This document shows, piece by piece, positions 1 to 8,508 of a DNA stretch of 59,008 nt; within the stretch, counting starts at the first letter, position 1; every line of letters begins with the position of its first letter. The stretch spans positions 1-59,008 of the forward strand of contig PWLR01000007.1 in NCBI GenBank assembly GCA_003558435.1, given 5' to 3'. A program made the position numbers and the translations under genes. The notes beneath the pieces were generated by a model. The model was not told the origin of the DNA. It searched no databases and was given only the letters and a program-made list of their open reading frames with translations. The stretch comes from Nitriliruptoraceae bacterium. GTDB lineage: Bacteria; Actinomycetota; Nitriliruptoria; Nitriliruptorales; Nitriliruptoraceae.

Positions 1-16
1 CCGATGAACACCCACC

Positions 17-78
17 GACACCCCACGACACCGCCGCACACGCGGTGTCACGACCCGTATGGTGTCAAAATGGTGTCA
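17..78. repeat. Inverted array of GACACC / GGTGTC hexamers
   Basis: GACACC occurs at 17-22 and 27-32, and its reverse complement GGTGTC at 44-49, 61-66 and 72-77. The copies at 27-34 and 42-49 form an 8-bp inverted repeat. Spacings of 10, 17 and 11 bp put some copies on the same DNA face. The array lies just beyond the terminator and 3' end of tRNA-Leu, a place where integrases often insert. It could be arm-type recombinase sites, a regulator array for a gene left of the window, or chance. No integrase is visible. Confidence 0.4.
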
Positions 79-87
79 CGAGCCGAG

Positions 88-115
88 AAAACGCCCCCGA
101 CACGGGTCGGGGGCG
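88..115 (-). terminator. Rho-independent terminator of tRNA-Leu
   Basis: A perfect 10-bp stem (92-101 with 106-115) closes a 4-nt loop. On the minus strand it is followed by four T residues (88-91). It lies about 50 bp past the 3' end of the tRNA, so it most likely ends the tRNA transcript. It is the only hairpin noted here with a T-tract. Confidence 0.85.
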
Positions 116-165
116 CTTCGTCGATTCTGCAGTTTTCGGCCTCGTAGGCCGGTCTAGCTACCAAG

Positions 166-249
166 TGCGCGAGGGGGGACTTGAACCCCCATGTCCTAAA
201 GGACACACGGCCCTCAACCGTGCGCGTCTGCCATTTCCGCCACTCGCGC
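166..249 (-). tRNA. tRNA-Leu (anticodon GAG)
   Basis: Reading the minus strand gives an 84-nt class II tRNA. The acceptor stem GCGCGAG (249-243) pairs perfectly with CTCGCGC (173-167), and the discriminator is A at 166. The anticodon stem CACGG/CCGTG encloses TTGAGGG, giving anticodon GAG for CUC codons. A long variable arm and a T-loop containing TTCAAGT are present, as expected for Leu. CCA is not encoded. The tRNA lies downstream of secG and its lipoprotein neighbour on the same strand. Confidence 0.96.
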
Positions 250-361
250 GTGACCCGCGGACCCGAAGCCCGCGAGCCGCGAAGCGTAGCCGCGCGCAGC
301 AGTACCCGCCAATGCAGCCGCTAGGCGATCGATCACCACGGACCCGCCTCCTCGACACAGC

Positions 362-2104
362 TCACTCGGCGTCGGGATCGAGCCACACCTGATCGAGGTT
401 CATATGGCCGAAGGGCGAATACACCAGGTCCTGGACCTCAGGATCGACTACCGCGCTGTGGCGGTACCACAGCAGCGGAAGCACCGGCATGTCTTCGAGG
501 ATGCGCGCTTCAGCCTCGCGGTAACCGGCCAGGCGTTGACGATTGCCGGCCGCCTGTCGCGCGACGTCGAGCAGCTGGTCGACCTCAGGCTCTGAGTACT
601 GACTGAGATTGTCGAGTCCCACCTGCGAAGAGTCGAACAGCGGATGCAGGTAGGCACCTGGGTCGGGGACCGTGACCTCCCATCCGAGGCGGAAGACCGG
701 AAGCTCTCCGGCGCGAACGGCCTGGATGAACGTCTGCAGGTCGCGAGCCTGGAAGTCGACCTCGATGTCCAACGCGGAGGAGATGTCGGCGGCCATGCGC
801 TCGGCGATCGCGGCATGCGTGTCGCCGCGGGTGTGGGCCAGGGTCAGCCGATCGAGCACCGGGCCGGGCTGCGCGGCGGGACTGTTCGGCTCGGCGCCTT
901 CCGACACCTCACCCGCTCCGGCAGCGTCGGCGCGAACCTCGGCCAGAAGTTCCGCGGCCGCCGCGGGGTCGTGGCGGCAGTCTCGACAGGCATCCTCGTT
1001 CGAACCGGGCAGCGGGGGCGGAACGATGGAGCTCGCTGCTGCCCGGGTATCGCGCAGCACGTCCTCTGCAAGCGCATCACGGTCGATCGCCAGTGACAGG
1101 GCGCGCCGGATACGCACGTCGTCGAAGGGGGCGACGGTCGTGTCGAAGCCATACAGGTAGACCGTCGAGGTGATGCCGTCGAGCAGTCCCGGCCCCGCGT
1201 AGCCGTCGGGTGACTCGCCGAACAGCTCGACGGCCTCCTCACGCCGTTGCGGATCCAGGTCGGCGACATGCAACTGCCCGTCGACCAGATCGGACCACTG
1301 TCGCTCCTGGCCCCGCGCCTCGCTGTAGATGGTCAACACGACCTCGTCGAGCAGCGGCGGCTGCGGGTGATCACCGAACCGGCTGAGACGCACGAACGCG
1401 CCCGGCTCACGGGGTCCTGCCATCGCGAAGGGTCCGTTGCCCACCGGCTGGTTCGCGAACGCTTCGAGATCGTCGTCAGCGACCTCGGGCATCGGTACCA
1501 GGCTCGGGTCGCTCAGTGCCACGAGGAACCCCGTATCTGGCTCCGATAGCCGGATCCGCAAGGTCGAGGCGTCGATCGCCTCGATCCCGGCAAGGGCTGT
1601 TCCGTCCGTCTGCGCCTCGGCGGCACCCTCGATCGGAGCCAGCAGGTAGGCCAGGAAGGAGCTCGGATCTGCAGTCCCGTCGGCGATCCGGTTGAAACTG
1701 CGCACGAACGCTTCGGCCGTCACCGGGGAGCCATCGTGGAAGCTCGCCTCACGGAGGTGGAAGACGAACTCCGAGCCCTCGTCGTCCATCTCCCACCGCT
1801 CCGCGGCAGCAGGCCGGACGTTGCCTGAGGTGTCGGACCGTACGAGTGGATCGAACAGGGCGTCGACGATCAGTTCACCGGGGTCGTCACTGAGGAACCT
1901 GGGATCGAGGGTCGCTGGGTCTGTGGACAGACCGATACGCAAGGTGCCCCCGGCATGGGGCCCCTCCGTCTCCTGAGGTTCGACCGGCTCGGCGACCGCG
2001 CCCTCGGGCTCGGGTGGCGAGGCCACCTCCGCGTCGGTGCAGGCCATCGCTACCAACGACAGAGCGACCGCAATCGCGGCCGCTCGAGTCGATCTGCTCA
2101 GCAT
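362..2104 (-). CDS. Peptide/nickel-type ABC transporter substrate-binding lipoprotein
   Basis: This 580-residue extracytoplasmic solute-binding protein belongs to the SBP_bac_5 family, which captures oligopeptides or similar ligands outside the membrane. It has a basic N-terminus, a hydrophobic stretch and a lipobox V-A-M-A-C with Cys22 as the lipidation site, followed by an acidic, proline-rich linker. The mature domain starts with the family pattern near residue 55 (LRIGLSTDPATLDPR) and ends with a typical LPLLWYR segment. It starts 7 bp after the secG stop, so it is probably co-transcribed with secG, but no strong Shine-Dalgarno is visible. No permease or ATPase gene is adjacent: it is an orphan binding protein that might feed one of the two peptide transporters further along. 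Its sequence differs clearly from their own binding proteins. Confidence 0.9.
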   Translation of the reverse strand: MLSRSTRAAAIAVALSLVAMACTDAEVASPPEPEGAVAEPVEPQETEGPHAGGTLRIGLSTDPATLDPRFLSDDPGELIVDALFDPLVRSDTSGNVRPAAAERWEMDDEGSEFVFHLREASFHDGSPVTAEAFVRSFNRIADGTADPSSFLAYLLAPIEGAAEAQTDGTALAGIEAIDASTLRIRLSEPDTGFLVALSDPSLVPMPEVADDDLEAFANQPVGNGPFAMAGPREPGAFVRLSRFGDHPQPPLLDEVVLTIYSEARGQERQWSDLVDGQLHVADLDPQRREEAVELFGESPDGYAGPGLLDGITSTVYLYGFDTTVAPFDDVRIRRALSLAIDRDALAEDVLRDTRAAASSIVPPPLPGSNEDACRDCRHDPAAAAELLAEVRADAAGAGEVSEGAEPNSPAAQPGPVLDRLTLAHTRGDTHAAIAERMAADISSALDIEVDFQARDLQTFIQAVRAGELPVFRLGWEVTVPDPGAYLHPLFDSSQVGLDNLSQYSEPEVDQLLDVARQAAGNRQRLAGYREAEARILEDMPVLPLLWYRHSAVVDPEVQDLVYSPFGHMNLDQVWLDPDAE

Positions 2105-2111
2105 GTGGCGA

Positions 2112-2342
2112 TCAGAGGTAGATCACCAGCAGACAGTTCGTGGTCGCGAACAGTAGCCCGGCGATCACGGTGAACCGGTCCAGGTTCCGTTCCACGACGG
2201 CCGAGCCCTTCATCGCGCCGCCACCACCCCCGCCCCCGAACATGTCGGACAGCCCTCCTCCCTGACCCCGGTGCAGGAGCACGAAGAGGATCAGGAGCAA
2301 CGAGAGCAGCAGGTGCAGGGTGACGAGGGTCCCGACGAGCAA
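2112..2342 (-). CDS. secG: Preprotein translocase subunit SecG
   Basis: This 76-residue membrane protein is the small accessory subunit of the SecYEG channel. It has two hydrophobic segments (about residues 3-24 and 53-75) separated by the cytosolic loop with HRGQGGGLSDMFG and a run of seven glycines, which is diagnostic of SecG. The start appears to be TTG at 2342, supported by GGAG seven bases upstream. It is the last gene of the common actinobacterial gap-pgk-tpiA-secG order, but here it lies over 10 kb from tpiA. The lipoprotein gene follows 7 bp after its stop. Confidence 0.95.
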   Translation of the reverse strand: MLVGTLVTLHLLLSLLLILFVLLHRGQGGGLSDMFGGGGGGGAMKGSAVVERNLDRFTVIAGLLFATTNCLLVIYL

Positions 2343-2432
2343 GATGGAACTCCGGTTCGGGCGGGCGGTCGGACGGAGGCGGAGCGTACCAGGCAGGAGG
2401 GCCCGGCCGTCCTATCCGGGTAGCCCGCGACG

Positions 2433-3782
2433 CTAGATGGGAGCCAGCCAGAACAACCGGAAGCCGTCCGCGGTGTCCGAGCGGCCCACCTGCGTCGCGT
2501 TCCACCGGGCCGAGCGGGCCTCGTCGAGTGGCTGCGCCGTGGGTTCGAGGCGAAGACCCAGCGTTCGCTCCGGGATCGGGCACGACCCGGCGGCACAGGC
2601 GTGGAGCGTCCCGCGGCGGTTCTCCTGGGTACGTTCGTCCAGACGGGGGCCCGCGATGGTGCTGGCGGCGCCGACCTCGACGGTCGAGCCGCGTCGGTAG
2701 ACCTCGAAGGCGCGCGCCTCGCCGGTGGGGACCTCGGCGGCCGTGACCGCCGGCGTCGACGACCAGACGAAAGCGAGTGCGTCCCGCTGCTGTTCGGGAC
2801 CGGCGATCGCCGAGGGCAGCGCCAGGGCCGCCGTCGTGGCGGTCATCACGACCATCACCACGGCGGCTGTCTCCGAGGCCCGACGCAGACGGGTCGGAGG
2901 GGCCGCGTCGTCGACCAGCACCCGCACCCGGTCCACGAGGTTGCCGCTGGGCACCAATGCCGCACACTCGTAGTCGCGAGCCGGGTTGACCTCGATCACC
3001 TTCAACAGGCCGCTCGCCAAGGCTCCGGGTCGGTTGGTGGCGTGGACCGCGACCTGGTCGGCGGCCAACTCCCGCTCCCGATGCAGTTGACGGACCGCCC
3101 AGCCTCCGCCGGGGACGAAGAAGGTCAGATCCCTCAGGGCGCCGAGTCCGGTGGCCACGAGCGTGTCGCGTCGCCGGACGTGGGCGAGTTCGTGGGCGAG
3201 CACACCCTCGAGTTCCTCATCGTCGAGTGACGCGAGCAGATCCGCGCCGAGCACGATGACCGGACGCCTCGACCCGACGACGAACGCGCCACCGGGACAA
3301 CGCTCACGAACCATCACCTGGGGTGCGGGAACCTGCAAGGTGGTCGCGACGCGCGCCGCGAGCGATTGCAACTCGTGATCCCCCGGATGCTGGCCCGAGG
3401 CGGAGAGGGCTTCGCGGCGGACGCGGAGCAACGCACCTGTCCGGCGGGTCAACCGGAACCCGGCGACCGAGGCCCAGATGCCGACGAGCAACGGAACCGC
3501 GATGGGAGCGAAGTTGAGCGACCCGTCGCGAACCGGGATCGGGATGGCCCGCGCACCCTCGGCGGGGAACATCAACAGCGGAGGCCTCATGCTCGTGCCG
3601 GTCAGCAGCACCACGACCACCAACGCCGCAGCGGGGGCGAGTGCCGTGGCGACACGCGCGTGCGACGAGCGCAGTCCGAGGAAGAGCAACAACCGAACGA
3701 TCAGCACCACACCCAGCGTCGCCAAGACCGCTCGGATCACGATGGACTCGAGCGGTACCGCGACGAGGACTCCGAAGTCCAC
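2433..3782 (-). CDS. M56 (BlaR1/MecR1-like) membrane zinc metalloprotease
   Basis: This 449-residue integral membrane protein carries the zinc-protease motif HELAH at residues 197-201, preceded by several N-terminal hydrophobic segments (about 5-37, 47-62 and 92-108). A further hydrophobic segment follows near residue 310. In the M56 family the protease cleaves or inactivates a partner BlaI repressor on sensing a signal. Here the partner gene is directly upstream, with a 5-bp gap. The start is GTG at 3782. The C-terminal 120 residues look extracytoplasmic and do not resemble a penicillin-binding sensor domain by eye, so the signal is unlikely to be simply a beta-lactam. This is the common M56 form found without a sensor in actinobacteria. 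Confidence 0.88.
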   Translation of the reverse strand: MDFGVLVAVPLESIVIRAVLATLGVVLIVRLLLFLGLRSSHARVATALAPAAALVVVVLLTGTSMRPPLLMFPAEGARAIPIPVRDGSLNFAPIAVPLLVGIWASVAGFRLTRRTGALLRVRREALSASGQHPGDHELQSLAARVATTLQVPAPQVMVRERCPGGAFVVGSRRPVIVLGADLLASLDDEELEGVLAHELAHVRRRDTLVATGLGALRDLTFFVPGGGWAVRQLHRERELAADQVAVHATNRPGALASGLLKVIEVNPARDYECAALVPSGNLVDRVRVLVDDAAPPTRLRRASETAAVVMVVMTATTAALALPSAIAGPEQQRDALAFVWSSTPAVTAAEVPTGEARAFEVYRRGSTVEVGAASTIAGPRLDERTQENRRGTLHACAAGSCPIPERTLGLRLEPTAQPLDEARSARWNATQVGRSDTADGFRLFWLAPI

Positions 3783-3787
3783 TGGTG

Positions 3788-4189
3788 TCAGCGCTCCTCG
3801 AGGCGACGCCGGGAGACCGCAGCCTTCAGCTCGTCGAGGGTGAGGTCGTCGACCTCGTCGACGACGTCGGCCAGATACGCCGCCGCCGGTTCCGGGTAGC
3901 GCTCGAGCAGCCAGGACATGACGTCCTCCACTGCGGAGCGTGCGTAGAGGTCGCGGGTGACAGCTGGACGATAGCGGTGGGCGAGTCCGGCGGTATCCCG
4001 GCTGAGCAGACCCTTGACCGCCAACCGGCTCATGGTGGTCATCACCGTGGTGTAGGCGATGGTCCGGCGTGCGGCGAGTTCCCCATGGACGTCGCGCACG
4101 GTGGCGTCACCCAATTGCCACACGACGTCCATCACCTCCTGCTCGAGTGGTCCGAGCAGGTTCTCCATCGGCTCGTTTCGTCTCGCCAC
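3788..4189 (-). CDS. BlaI/MecI/CopY family transcriptional repressor
   Basis: This 133-residue winged-helix repressor has the family pattern: LEQEVMDVVWQLG at the start, then a recognition region with RRTIAYTTVMTTMSRL, then a C-terminal dimerisation helix bundle. Family members bind dyads as dimers and are released when a partner M56 protease cleaves them. The GTG start at 4189 is chosen because GAGGG lies four bases upstream and the homology begins a few residues later. It forms an operon with the M56 gene and faces the PH-like and MFS genes across a 166-bp region with a candidate operator, so it probably controls both directions. Confidence 0.93.
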   Translation of the reverse strand: MARRNEPMENLLGPLEQEVMDVVWQLGDATVRDVHGELAARRTIAYTTVMTTMSRLAVKGLLSRDTAGLAHRYRPAVTRDLYARSAVEDVMSWLLERYPEPAAAYLADVVDEVDDLTLDELKAAVSRRRLEER

Positions 4190-4256
4190 GTCACCCTCGA
4201 TGCTGCTCGATGTTGATGGGCGGGCCCTCTGTCCCGCCTGTTGGTGAGCCTAGCCT

Positions 4257-4299
4257 CCTGTCTCGTCCTACGACAGGGTTCCGACGACATCGGTAGGAC
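4257..4299. promoter_or_regulatory. Candidate BlaI operator dyads
   Basis: Two nested inverted repeats lie in the divergent intergenic region. CCTGTC at 4257-4262 pairs with GACAGG at 4272-4277, and GTCCTAC at 4265-4271 pairs with GTAGGAC at 4293-4299. BlaI-type repressors bind short dyads of the TAC(T/G)ACA type, and the core TACGACA here is similar. The position between BlaI and the divergent gene fits autoregulation plus control of the neighbour. Binding is inferred, not shown. Confidence 0.45.
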
Positions 4300-4355
4300 A
4301 CCGGTCCGAGTGGACTAGGACCGCCTCGAACCTGCTGCGCGCTAGCCTGCCGGGG

Positions 4356-4922
4356 ATGTCTCCCCCGACTCCCTCGTTGCCGCCCGAGCCCGACCTTCGG
4401 CTCTACACCTCGTGGCGAGGGCTGCTGGGTGCGGCCCTCACCCCGATCGCGCTACTGGGGCTCGGCGCCCTCGCGCTGGGGGACGGTGGACTCCGGCTCC
4501 TGCCGTCGCTGCTGGTGCTGGCCGGGCTCGGTCTGCTGCTCGTCGCCTTGTTGGACTACCCCTACACCGTGACGGTCAGCCACGGAGGCATCACCCGGCA
4601 CAGCGTGTTGAGAACACAGACCCTGCCCTGGGAGGCACTGGTGGCATTGGAACGGACCCGGCCGGCGACCTCCGCGGTGATGCGCAACCTCACCGACCGG
4701 CAAGCTGATCCTCAGATCTCCGGTGGTCTGGTGGCGCGCGGGCGGGGCCGCCGACGTTGGTTGCTCACCGACCGGGTCGAGAGCCGGATGGAACACGACC
4801 GACTCGTCGCGCTCCTCCGGACGCTGGGTGAGCCCGTGGAGTTGCGTGCGGTCCGGCCCCACGCCGAGGCTCCCCCCACCTTCCTCTACCGGCGCCGTGA
4901 CGTCGGCCCGACCTCACGGTGA
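4356..4922 (+). CDS. PH-domain-like membrane protein (paralogue 1)
   Basis: This 188-residue protein has two N-terminal hydrophobic segments (about 25-45 and 48-67) and a cytosolic domain beginning VTVSHGGITRHSVLRTQTLPW, typical of small bacterial PH-like (bPH) proteins. A strongly conserved block, GGLVARGRGRRRW followed by LLTDRVESR, recurs in the 182-residue protein at 13826-14374, so the two are paralogues. The function of the family is unknown. The stop overlaps the GTG start of the MFS gene by 4 bp, so the two are probably translationally coupled. It faces the BlaI gene across the candidate operator. Confidence 0.75.
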   Translation: MSPPTPSLPPEPDLRLYTSWRGLLGAALTPIALLGLGALALGDGGLRLLPSLLVLAGLGLLLVALLDYPYTVTVSHGGITRHSVLRTQTLPWEALVALERTRPATSAVMRNLTDRQADPQISGGLVARGRGRRRWLLTDRVESRMEHDRLVALLRTLGEPVELRAVRPHAEAPPTFLYRRRDVGPTSR

Positions 4923-6274
4923 TCGACCCGAAGAGGCGATTGGGGCGCAACTACGCGAGGTTGTGGACGGCGTCTGTGGTATCCAACCTCGGTGATGGCA
5001 TCGACAACGCCGCGCTGCCACTGCTGGCTGAAGCCTTGACGCGCGATCCGCTGCTGTTCGCCGGCATCGCGGTGGCCAACCGACTGCCGTGGCTGCTGCT
5101 CTCGCTTCACGCCGGTGCCATCGCTGACCGTGTCGATCGCCGTCGTCTGATGATCGTGTCGAACCTCGCTCGCTTCGTCCTGATGGGCATGCTGGGTACC
5201 GCCGTGGTGACCGGTACCGCGAGCATCTGGCTGCTCTACGTGGTCGCGCTCGGCCTCGGCAGCTTCGAGGTCTTGTTCGACAACGCCGCGCAGACGATCA
5301 TGCCGGCGGTGGTCGAGCGCGATCAACTGGAGCGTGGCAACGGCCGCCTGTTCGCGGGAGAGATCGTCACCAACCAGTTCGCCGGACCGCCTCTGGGGGC
5401 GTTCCTGTTCGGGATCACCGCGGCCCTGCCCATCCTGCTCGATGCCGGCACGTTCCTGGTGTCGGCGGGTCTCATCGCCGCCATGACCGGTTCCTACCGC
5501 AGCGGTCAGGTCCGGATCGATCACACCGTCGACCCGATCGGGCACGGGCCCGTGGCCGACGAACTGGTGGTCAACCCCACCACGAGTCCGGGTCCGGCGG
5601 CCGGCCCGCCCCCGGTACCGGCGCCCCAACCACCGCGACCGCGCATGTGGGCCGACATCCGCGAGGGGCTCGCCTGGCTCTGGCAGCATCGGCTGCTGCG
5701 AACCCTGGCGATCCTGCTCGCGGCCATGAACGGCACGACCATGATCGGCATGTCGATCTTCACCCTGTACGTCTACGGCGAGGGGTCCATCCTGGGGCTC
5801 GACCCGATCGGCTACGGCTTCTTGCTGCTCTCCGCAGCAGCCGGCAGCCTGCTCGGGGGCGTCGCGGCCGAGCGTCTCGTTCCGCGGGTGGGACGTGGCC
5901 CGGCGTTGTGGCTGACGCTACTCACCGCCGTGGTCGTGCCCCTGACCATCGGCCTGACCTCGAGGGTCTGGGTCGTGGTGATCGCCCAAGTGATGTTCGG
6001 CTTCGGGTCGGTCGTCTGGAACGTGGTCACGGTCTCCCTACGCCAGGCGATCATCCCCGACGAGCTGCTCGGTCGGGTCAACAGCGTCTACCGGTTCCTC
6101 GGGTGGGGGGCGATGCCGATCGGCTCGCTGATCGGCGGCGGGATCGCGAGTCTCGTTGGGCTCCGGGCCCCGTTCCTGGTCGCGGCGGCGATCATGGCCT
6201 GCGCGCTCGTGGTGGGCGTGCGCACCATCACCTCGGCGGAACTCGACCGTGCGCGGGCCGAGGCGACGCGATGA
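4919..6274 (+). CDS. MFS transporter (MFS_3/EntS-like exporter)
   Basis: This 451-residue major facilitator has about twelve hydrophobic segments. The first loop contains DRVDRRRLMIVSNL, the usual cytosolic loop motif of the group, and an N-terminal NLGDGIDNAALPLLA segment matches the EntS/MFS_3 exporter group. A hydrophilic, proline-rich insert at about residues 200-242 is the central cytosolic loop. The GTG start overlaps the preceding stop as GTGA. The substrate is not evident; the group exports siderophores, macrolides and other small molecules. The position in a BlaI-facing unit suggests stress- or drug-responsive expression (inference). Confidence 0.85.
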   Translation: MIDPKRRLGRNYARLWTASVVSNLGDGIDNAALPLLAEALTRDPLLFAGIAVANRLPWLLLSLHAGAIADRVDRRRLMIVSNLARFVLMGMLGTAVVTGTASIWLLYVVALGLGSFEVLFDNAAQTIMPAVVERDQLERGNGRLFAGEIVTNQFAGPPLGAFLFGITAALPILLDAGTFLVSAGLIAAMTGSYRSGQVRIDHTVDPIGHGPVADELVVNPTTSPGPAAGPPPVPAPQPPRPRMWADIREGLAWLWQHRLLRTLAILLAAMNGTTMIGMSIFTLYVYGEGSILGLDPIGYGFLLLSAAAGSLLGGVAAERLVPRVGRGPALWLTLLTAVVVPLTIGLTSRVWVVVIAQVMFGFGSVVWNVVTVSLRQAIIPDELLGRVNSVYRFLGWGAMPIGSLIGGGIASLVGLRAPFLVAAAIMACALVVGVRTITSAELDRARAEATR

Positions 6275-6344
6275 CCGACGATTCGACATCCCATGTAGGC
6301 CGGTAGGCCGGGGCGAGGCCAGTAGTCGACCTCGGGAAGGACGA

Positions 6345-7493
6345 TTAGCCCGATCCGGTGGCGCCCTTGGCATCGCCCGCACCGAACGGGACCGGTGGGA
6401 TCACCATCTCCGACCCTCCCTGTCCGGCGATCTCCACCTCTCGGCCCAGATCCTCGACGCGCTGGATGATGGTCTCACCAGGCTCCAGGGCGTAGTGACA
6501 GGCAGCGAAGTGGCCCGGGACGAGTTCACGCAGCGCGGGCACCTCCTCCCGGCAGCGCTCCTGGGCGATCGGACAACGCGTGTGGAACCGACACCCGGAC
6601 GGCGGATTCGACGGTGACGGCAGGTCACCCTGCAAGATGATGCGCTCGCGACTCAGCTCGACCCGGGGATCGGCGATGGGGACCGCGGACAGCAACGCAT
6701 GGGTGTAGGGGTGAGCCGGAGCGTCGTAGAGGCGATCGGCGGTCGTCAGTTCAGCGACATGCCCCAGATACATCACGGCGATGCGATCGGAGATGTGGCG
6801 CACCACCGACAGGTCGTGGGCGATGAACATGTAGGTGAGGTCGAACTCTTCCTGCAGGTCCTCGAGGAGGTTGATCACCTGCGCCTGGACGCTGACGTCC
6901 AGGGCCGAGACCGGCTCGTCGAGGATGATCACCTCCGGCTGCAGCGCGAGGGCACGGGCGATGCCGATCCGCTGGCGCTGACCACCCGAGAACTCGTGCG
7001 GGTAGCGGTTGCCGTGCTCGGGCGAGAGCCCCACGGCTTCGAGGAGTTCTCCCACCCGGGCGCGCGCCTCGGTCTTGGGCGTGCCGTGCACCAGCATGGG
7101 TTCCGCGACGGTGTCGCGGACCGGCATCCGCGGGTTGAGTGACGCGAACGGGTCCTGGAAGACCATCTGCATGTTGCGTCGCAGTTCCCGGAGCCGGGGG
7201 GCCTCGGCGGCGGTGACATCTTCACCGTTGAACAGCACGGTGCCGCTGGTCGGCTCGATCAGCCTCAGCAACGTGCGTCCGAACGTCGTCTTCCCGCAAC
7301 CCGACTCACCGACGATGCCGAGGGTCTCCTGGCGACGGACGCTGAGGCTCACCCCATCGACGGCCTGGACACGCCCGATCTCGCGTCTGAGCAGTCCGGC
7401 CCGGATCGGGAAGTGCTTGACGAGATCCTGCACATCGAGCACGATCGCGCGTTCGGCCGGCTCGGAGGGTGTGGTCGGCTCGTGGTCGCTCAC
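6345..7493 (-). CDS. Peptide ABC transporter ATP-binding protein (OppF/DppF type), operon 1
   Basis: This 382-residue ABC ATPase energises peptide uptake. Visible motifs are Walker [14 protein letters not shown], the Q-loop in [13 protein letters not shown], signature [15 protein letters not shown], Walker [13 protein letters not shown] and the switch His in [11 protein letters not shown]. The C-terminal oligo_HPY region contains GCRFHTRCP with the usual cysteines. A 50-residue tail follows. The GTG start overlaps the stop of the preceding ATPase as GTGA. It is the last gene of the five-gene leftward operon SBP-permease-permease-ATPase-ATPase. Confidence 0.95.
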   Translation of the reverse strand: MSDHEPTTPSEPAERAIVLDVQDLVKHFPIRAGLLRREIGRVQAVDGVSLSVRRQETLGIVGESGCGKTTFGRTLLRLIEPTSGTVLFNGEDVTAAEAPRLRELRRNMQMVFQDPFASLNPRMPVRDTVAEPMLVHGTPKTEARARVGELLEAVGLSPEHGNRYPHEFSGGQRQRIGIARALALQPEVIILDEPVSALDVSVQAQVINLLEDLQEEFDLTYMFIAHDLSVVRHISDRIAVMYLGHVAELTTADRLYDAPAHPYTHALLSAVPIADPRVELSRERIILQGDLPSPSNPPSGCRFHTRCPIAQERCREEVPALRELVPGHFAACHYALEPGETIIQRVEDLGREVEIAGQGGSEMVIPPVPFGAGDAKGATGSG

Positions 7494-8503
7494 GTTCGGC
7501 TCCCGCTGGCGGCGGTGTCCATCTCACCGAGTTGCTCGGCGTAGTGACACCGGCTCTGGTGCAGGGCGGCTTCGTCGAGCCGCCGCAACCCAGGCTCGGT
7601 GAAGCACTCGTCGGTCGCATGCTGACAGCGCGGCCGGAACACACAACCCTTGGGCGGATTGATCGCCGAGGGCGGCGCCCCCGGGATCGGTGCCAGCCGT
7701 CGCTCGGTGCGGGCCGTCGCGGACGGGATGGAACTGATCAGGCCGCGGGTGTAGGGGTTGCGTGACCGGTAGTAGATGGTCTCGGTCGGACCGGTCTCGA
7801 ACAGTCGTCCCCCGTACATCACCTGAACACGTTCCGCGACCCCGGCGACCAACCCGAGATCGTGGGTGATGAGGATCATGGCGGCGCCCGTGGCCTCCTG
7901 GGCGCGCTTGATCACCTCGATGACCTGCGCCTGGATGGTCACGTCGAGTGCCGTGGTCGGCTCGTCGGCGATCAACAGCTTGGGTTCGTTGGAGATCCCC
8001 ATCGCGATCATCGCCCGTTGCCGCATCCCACCGGAGAACTCGTGGGGATAGTTGTCCAACCGTTCGTCGGCATCGGGGATGCCCACGAGCGCGAGCATGC
8101 TGGCGGCCCGCTCCCGGGCCGCGCGCTTGGAGACCTTGGGGTTGTGGATCCGGATGGCCTCCACGAGTTGGTTGCCGACGGTGAACACCGGGTTCAGCGC
8201 CGTCATCGGGTCCTGGAAGATCATCGCGATCTCGTTGCCCTGCAACCGACGCATGTCGCGTGGGCTCAGGCCGAGCAGGTCCCGGCCGTCGAACTCGATG
8301 GTCCCCTGGATCCTGGCCGAGCTCGGGAGCAGGCGCATCAGCGCCATCGCCGAGACAGATTTCCCCGAACCCGATTCCCCCACCACCGCGAGGGTCTCCC
8401 CCGGGTGCACCTCGAAGGAGATGTCGTTGACGGCGTTGACGACCCCGTCGTCGGTGTGGAACGCGACCGACAGGTCGCGCACGGACAGCAGAGGGGAACT
8501 CAC
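7490..8503 (-). CDS. Peptide ABC transporter ATP-binding protein (OppD/DppD type), operon 1
   Basis: This 337-residue ATPase partners with the OppF-type subunit. Motifs are Walker [15 protein letters not shown]-loop [12 protein letters not shown], signature [12 protein letters not shown], Walker [13 protein letters not shown] and H-loop [10 protein letters not shown], with the C-terminal [11 protein letters not shown] oligo_HPY motif. The open frame extends far upstream, but homology begins at [19 protein letters not shown]. The GTG at 8503, 5 bp after the stop of the upstream permease gene, is therefore the start. The longer frame overlaps the permease gene and is not real. Confidence 0.94.
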   Translation of the reverse strand: MSSPLLSVRDLSVAFHTDDGVVNAVNDISFEVHPGETLAVVGESGSGKSVSAMALMRLLPSSARIQGTIEFDGRDLLGLSPRDMRRLQGNEIAMIFQDPMTALNPVFTVGNQLVEAIRIHNPKVSKRAARERAASMLALVGIPDADERLDNYPHEFSGGMRQRAMIAMGISNEPKLLIADEPTTALDVTIQAQVIEVIKRAQEATGAAMILITHDLGLVAGVAERVQVMYGGRLFETGPTETIYYRSRNPYTRGLISSIPSATARTERRLAPIPGAPPSAINPPKGCVFRPRCQHATDECFTEPGLRRLDEAALHQSRCHYAEQLGEMDTAASGSRT

Positions 8504-8508
8504 CGGTC

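Noticed and set aside
1..392. Protein-coding frame across the tRNA-Leu region
   Set aside because: The frame is antisense to a well-formed tRNA and terminator and has no coding support.
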